Of a stretch of DNA of 64,000 bases, positions 59,509-64,000 are shown piece after piece. Numbering within the stretch: the first letter of the stretch is position 1; each line of letters starts with the position of its first letter. The notes under the pieces were generated by a model, which saw only the letters and a list, made by a program, of their open reading frames with translations, did no database searches and had not been told where the DNA came from. Position numbers and translations under genes: made by a program. Location: contig JAGKQI010000105.1 in the NCBI GenBank assembly GCA_018806915.1, positions 2,480,001 to 2,544,000 on the forward strand, given 5' to 3'. The DNA comes from Phytophthora colocasiae (Eukaryota; Oomycota; Peronosporomycetes; Peronosporales; Peronosporaceae).

Positions 59509-60727
59509 CAGGGGTTGGCAGTAATTTGCGACATACTCGAAATTAGTAGCTACTATAGTAACATGTTACTACAGTAAATAGTATTTTTGTTCATTCTGAT
59601 TCTACTAGTTTGCAAAAATTAGTAATTCACTCTGTTACTATTTAGCTAATATCGAACTACTATCAAACTTCTGGGAGCTTATTTTGACAACCGCCACGCA
59701 TACACATCAGCTTCGAATTTCAGGCTCACGTCGCACGAGAACCAGCTCTACAGCGAATACGTGAAGCTCTCATAGGGAAGTTATATGTAGCTTTAGAGCA
59801 ACGTCCCTTGCTCGACATGCTGCTTGATTTTTGTGAGCGAGATCGAGCTTGTTTCAATGATGGCACAGGCTCACTTTGCAATTTACTTTGATATGCCCAA
59901 ACTATTGACAAACACCACCCAAACTGACCGAGCCTACTATGAAGTGCGCCTTCATCGGATGTATCAACCCCGAGCTGAAGGCCATGGATCCTTGCTCAAT
60001 ATGTATGCGTCCAGTCCATCATCTCTGTTCGAACAACCTGTTTGACCCTGGTAATATTGCTGTGCGGTGAGTTTATGACAAGACTAATTTGTTTTTACTA
60101 TTATTACTACAACTTCTGACCGTCCTATAGTAGCTATTGTAGTCCGGCCTGTGTTGGCGAGTGGAAGGACCAACCTGTGGCCAATGTCTCGCCGAAAACT
60201 ATTCAGCGAAGAACATACGAGAGTGATGACTGCGGAACAGAGCCATCCAGTAGCCAAGCATCGGACATGGCTCTGTCCTATAGTCAAGTCTGCGTGGACT
60301 AGTATGGCATCCCAATTGATGTTCCTTAATACCGCCATCGCTGCACTCTCCCGTGTTTGGATTGGACGAAGTCCTTCGAACGCTTTTCAAGAATGAGTCT
60401 TTTCGACTGAATCCTTTGTGGTGAATTCACGACGCGGTAGTACCGACAACGCCCGCGCGGAAATGCAAGTCATCATGAAACACAACAGTCGACAGATTAG
60501 CCGTTTGGAGAAAGAATGGAAGATCACTGATGCGGCCGACGATGTCAAATCTGTGGACCACACTACGAACACTTTGTTGATCGTAGCAACTAGTACTATA
60601 GTAATTTACTATAGTAACAGGGAATAATTGAGCCGTGTTACTACATGTAGTGCCTTAGTAATTTCTGCAACTGTACCAGGGCCTTCTATAGTAGATCCAA
60701 GAGTAACAGCGTTACTGCCAACCCCTG
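59509..60727. mobile_element. hAT-like element, defective
   Basis: 1219 bp with perfect 16 bp inverted ends CAGGGGTTGGCAGTAA. The flanking octamers are ATCACAGG and ATCACAAA (6 of 8 match), as expected for the 8 bp duplication of hAT. Subterminal regions are full of short TAGTAAC/GTTACTA motifs, typical of hAT transposase binding. The interior has only weak frames; SRRGSTDNARAEMQVIMKHN (60425-60490) could be a transposase remnant. It sits 14 bp outside the outer Harbinger. Confidence 0.75.
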
Positions 60728-60735
60728 ATCACAAA

Positions 60736-61261
60736 CAAAGGGCTCGGTAGAACCCTACTACTAGCGCTCAAACATTTCGCCCGCATAGTGATGCTGAAGA
60801 GATTGAAGCTAGGAGTAAGGACAGACAGACAGACGGACACCATGCTCTACTCATTTCTTAAGATGTACGAGTCTAACTGCATATCAAGCTTCTATAGAAA
60901 CAATAAACTATTACTGCGTTTTACAATAGTTGTCCCCTTCAATATTTTGCATGTTTCAGAATACTTTAATCTTAGATTAAATGTTGGGATGATGATACCT
61001 AATGATTGTAAAACCGAAATGGTGTAGTCAGAGAAGGGAGTGCTTAACCCCTCGATTCCCTAAATTGTGGCCCCATGACACGCTAATGAACGTCATACAT
61101 ACAACGTACGCAATACACTACAGAGGCATAGCCACGACGTAAGGATCGGCACATATGTTTTCAAAATGTTTTGGTTTCAAAGTCGGCACTTATACATTGA
61201 TTCAAGGAAGCCGGCATTAGAATGAGATACTTCCTAACATTCAATTGGGGGCATACAGACT
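60736..61261. other. No gene recognised
   Basis: Short open frames only. A GACAGACAGACAGACGGACA run lies at 60820-60839. Confidence 0.5.
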
Positions 61262-61720
61262 TCAGTCACTCCTGCTCCCGGTCATTGTCACTTTTCTCAG
61301 CACCGCCCCACTCCCGTCGAGTTTTCTTGCGTTTGCTAGCTTCTTGACCTGGGCGTCGCAAAACTTCTCGCTTGCCCAAGGTAGGTGGAATCGTTTGCCA
61401 GCATCCAAAATTCTCGTGCCATATTGCGAAGTTCGCGACACCCTTTTCTCATGTCGAATTTTGTTGCAGAGCCAGCACTTGGCCTCGTCGATTGAGCACC
61501 TTTCGTAAAAGTATGTAGTTGCGAATGATGTCTTCTTCTTCTCAGTACGCAGCAAGGCACATACTTTGCACGAGCGCTGCCGCCGTTTTTGGACACCGCT
61601 AACAGTCACCCAGTCGTTAGACTGTTCAGGAGCATGGGCAATTCGGAGAGGCGCTCGTTTGCGTTTCTGGCTTGATGGTGGAGGCGTAGCCACCACACCA
61701 GCAAAGTCTGCAGGTTTCAA
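61262..61720 (-). pseudogene. PiggyBac-type transposase, C-terminal fragment
   Basis: 152-codon frame with QKRRQRSCKVCALLRTEKKK, CSIDEAKCWLCNKIRH and a basic tail. It is the same Cys-rich C-terminal domain as at 36650-36870. The core is absent. Adjacent on the same strand to a MULE fragment. Confidence 0.65.
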
Positions 61721-61795
61721 GTAACTGGTTCTGAAGCACGCGGTACCGCCGTCTCCCGATGCGAAATATACGTATTCACCAATACGAGATCGACC

Positions 61796-62620
61796 TCATC
61801 GTACTGAAGCTGCAGCTGTTGCCAGACAATAAAAAACTGTGAGTAGATGAAATTGGCGTGCTCGGTCTGAGATGCTTACAACGATGACCGGGTAGCCGTT
61901 CTGAGCGAGCTTGTAGGTTGCGTCAAGATGGAGAATTGAAGTGCCGTGTTCTCGATCAGCAAGTCGCAGCAGTTTTTTTGTAGAAAATTCCAACACAGGA
62001 TCTTCATCGGTGCCTTTTCCGATCACCGGATTGCCTTCTCCATCATGGCGCCATAAAAAAGAAAACAACTGCGATTCATCTTCACGTCCACTGAAAGCTG
62101 AAGCACGAGCCTTTTGCTGAATTGCAGCAATTAAGTCCGAACCTCCTTGCCGAGACGTCACGAAATTGTGCACAAATCGCTGCACCGTAGAGAGTGGCGG
62201 TATCGTGTCCTCACTTGAGTTGAAGCGCAGCAATACAGTAGGCCACTCCAAATTCTTGCAGGCTTCAGCCTTTGAGACGCCCAGTCTTGTGCTACGTGCT
62301 TCATTGCTGTCGTTAGCTTTTGTAGGCGCGGCGGAGAATGAGGCGACGCATGCTCGAAGAGTTCCTCAATAATCACAATGTGTAAGACTTGACAGGTCCT
62401 CACACGAGCACGGCAAATTGGTGTCGCTGCTGCTCACGAGGATCAACTACACAGCAAGTGCTGCGTCCGCATTTGGTGAAGGGCGGGGATAGTGCAAACG
62501 CTGCAAGGTTGGATGCTGAGCTCTTGAGGCTCTCTAGCAGCATTTTTGCGTCGGCGCGAGGAAGGCCCACAGCTAACATCATCCAGGGTAGCGTGCGCGG
62601 CATAGTAGCAGTGGTGAGGG
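61796..62620 (-). pseudogene. MULE transposase, N-terminal half
   Basis: Minus strand: CVVDPREQQRHQFAVLV (about 62410-62460, possibly a FLYWCH-like finger), a stop, then TCQVLHIVIIEELFEHA and a 151-codon frame (61796-62251) with STVQRFVHNFVTSRQGG, FSTKKLLRLADREHG and ILHLDATYKLAQNGYPVIVV, which contains the first catalytic aspartate (about 61905-61935). The frame is lost after FHLLTVFYCLA. This is the half missing from 50340-51347. Confidence 0.75.
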
Positions 62621-62824
62621 AAGGGGGAGGGGGCTCTAGGGGCGAAGTAGCAATATGCTAATGATATTCAGTACGCGCAAAACAGTTTGCAGGGTTTTGA
62701 TTGGATTGGTGGTTGTGAGGAGCGTTGGATTGGTGCTGGATTTATTATATACGTGTTTTATGCATTGTTGTGGGTGGCGTTAGTGTTTTCAGAGTTCTTT
62801 GGGTGAACAGAGTAGGTTCTTAGA

Positions 62825-63311
62825 CGCAAAAATTTACAAAGGAGAGACGGTGTGGTAGACTGCAACATCTGTCTCTCCTCTCTCGACGACAAGATTTGGG
62901 TGTGTGAGCGTGAGACATGCCGCCATCCACCGGGAGTGCGTGAAGGGACAAATCGCGATTGACGCACGGTGCAGCAACTGCCGAGCTCCAATTCAACTTG
63001 ACGTTGAAGATGACGAGGTTTTGGTTGTCAGGCATGTAGATGCGCCACCGACGTGTATGGTCTGTAAGCGCGTCATCACTGGAACGAAGCTCGAGGGCCC
63101 GCAGTGCAGCCACATCTTCGACTACGACTGTTTAGTGCAGTATAGCTCGCAATACTTAGTTAATCTCAGGAGCAGGGATTTGAAGTACCCCGTGTGCCAG
63201 CATCCTTTTCCCAAACCGCTTCCGACGAATCGGATGGTGAGGGCGCTCAGGCTGACAACGCATTCGACGATACGGAAGACCAGGAATCATCACAGGAAGG
63301 AATGACGGGTG
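62825..63311 (+). pseudogene. Tandem-RING fragment, second Crypton region
   Basis: Homologous to 53087-53395 but on the + strand. RING 1 is damaged by a short deletion around CRHPPG. Downstream the frame is clean: CSNCRAPIQLDVEDDEV, then RING 2 CMVCKRVITGTKLEGPQCSH, IFDYDCLVQY, and here, unlike at 53 kb, SRDLKYPVCQHPF supplies the last cysteine of the RING. An acidic tail follows in another frame (SDESDGEGAQADNAFDDTED, about 63220-63280). It ends at a poly-G tract and meets the recombinase tail to tail. Confidence 0.68.
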
Positions 63312-64000
63312 GAGTTGATCGGGGGGGGGGGGGGGGGGGAGGGGGGCATACAGCTGTGGATCGTCGTCTGCATCGGAGTTCGTGCGTCCGTAGTCAACGT
63401 CTTGCAAATCATCCAGCGACGCAGTGTTGATGCATGCGTCCGCATCTGGAGCAAGCGAGGCACCAAGCTGATTTTCCTCTCGATGACATCAAGAAGATAC
63501 CGCGTCACCGTCTCCGCATTCTTACTCGGTGCCCACCCTGCCTATCATTTCACCAGCTTTAGCGTCCGGCGTCTTTTTTCAGGAGCAAACATGAACCGGT
63601 ACTGAGCGCCTCCCCGACGAAATCAGTGCGACGTAAACCAGATCTCGTCGCCAAGAACACTCCTGTTGATTCCAGCAGCCGCAGCGACGATGTTGAGAAC
63701 TTGCGTAAAGTTGCTGTCCGTCATTGGTGTGCCCCATTTGATTCCAACTTTGGCAAATGGAACCCTGCTGCCTGGAACCCTGCTGCTATTCCAGCCGCAC
63801 CGCTGTCGCTTCGCTCCACCACGAGGAATCTTCGTCAGCGAGGGGAATGCGAAGTCGTCACTGCTCCACCTGTGATGTAGCTCCGTCTGTGCGTGGTGGA
63901 ACCATCGGCTCAGATATGCCAGCGCCTCAGCGGTCTTCTCTTCCTTCGGAAGAAGATGCGGTGAGTACGTTCGACTGGCAAGGGGTCATTGTCGGTCTTG
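63312..64000 (-). pseudogene. Crypton-like tyrosine recombinase, second copy, cut by window end
   Basis: Near-identical to 51470-52143, including the same TGA in the HxxR box and the same TGA-TAG pair. The poly-G tract at its edge is longer (G19-A-G6, 63321-63346). The N-terminal part lies beyond base 64000. Confidence 0.85.

Noticed and set aside
63309..63880. Plus-strand frames over the duplicated Crypton block (also 51410-52023)
   Set aside because: They are antisense to the recombinase frame with its clear motifs; their repetition is only due to the DNA duplication.
20544..64000. RXLR or Crinkler effector genes
   Set aside because: No frame shows a signal peptide followed by RXLR-EER or the LFLAK motif; only the NTPase relic is loosely Crinkler-like.
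1..64000. CRISPR arrays, operons, rRNA genes
   Set aside because: No regularly spaced repeats or rRNA-like sequence; introns and element types show a eukaryotic nuclear sequence.

Overview
The window reads as nuclear DNA of an oomycete (Phytophthora-like stramenopile). The evidence is short 60-110 bp GT-AG introns, compact head-to-head and tail-to-tail genes, and a transposon set (Copia, chromodomain Gypsy, pogo/mariner, PiggyBac, PIF/Harbinger, MULE, Crypton, hAT) typical of those genomes. This is inferred from gene structure and protein families; no database was searched.

Bases 1-20.3 kb are gene-dense and intact. They hold the 3' part of a giant HECT E3 ubiquitin ligase (+, three exons seen), a seven-exon leucine-rich-repeat protein (-), a twelve-exon SPX-SLC13 phosphate/anion transporter (+) and a single-exon VPS52 GARP/EARP tether subunit (-). 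The LRR and SPX genes diverge from a 184 bp shared promoter. The HECT/LRR and SPX/VPS52 pairs converge with 120-160 bp between stop codons.

From 20.5 kb to the end I recognise no intact conserved cellular gene, only layered mobile elements. In order: a Copia element (20544-26939, TSD AGAGG) with a pogo-like element nested in one LTR; a pogo-like relic; a PiggyBac relic split by a chromodomain Gypsy element (30744-36515, TSD GTATC) that carries an antisense 185-codon ORF; a decayed P-loop NTPase ORF; a second Copia relic carrying a TA-flanked transposon and a later inversion; pogo, mariner and PiggyBac relics; a MULE C-terminal half; a Crypton-like tyrosine recombinase beside a zinc-finger/tandem-RING gene; a PIF/Harbinger element nested inside another Harbinger (TSD ATT); a hAT-like element; PiggyBac and MULE fragments; and a second copy of the Crypton region running off the window end.

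The four host genes are unrelated housekeeping functions (ubiquitination, phosphate or anion transport, retrograde endosome-Golgi traffic, an LRR protein). They share compactness rather than a pathway. The transposon part records a sequence of insertions. The points most worth following are the Crypton/tandem-RING association, the antisense ORF of the Gypsy element, and a Copia insertion whose terminus lies beyond its LTR.
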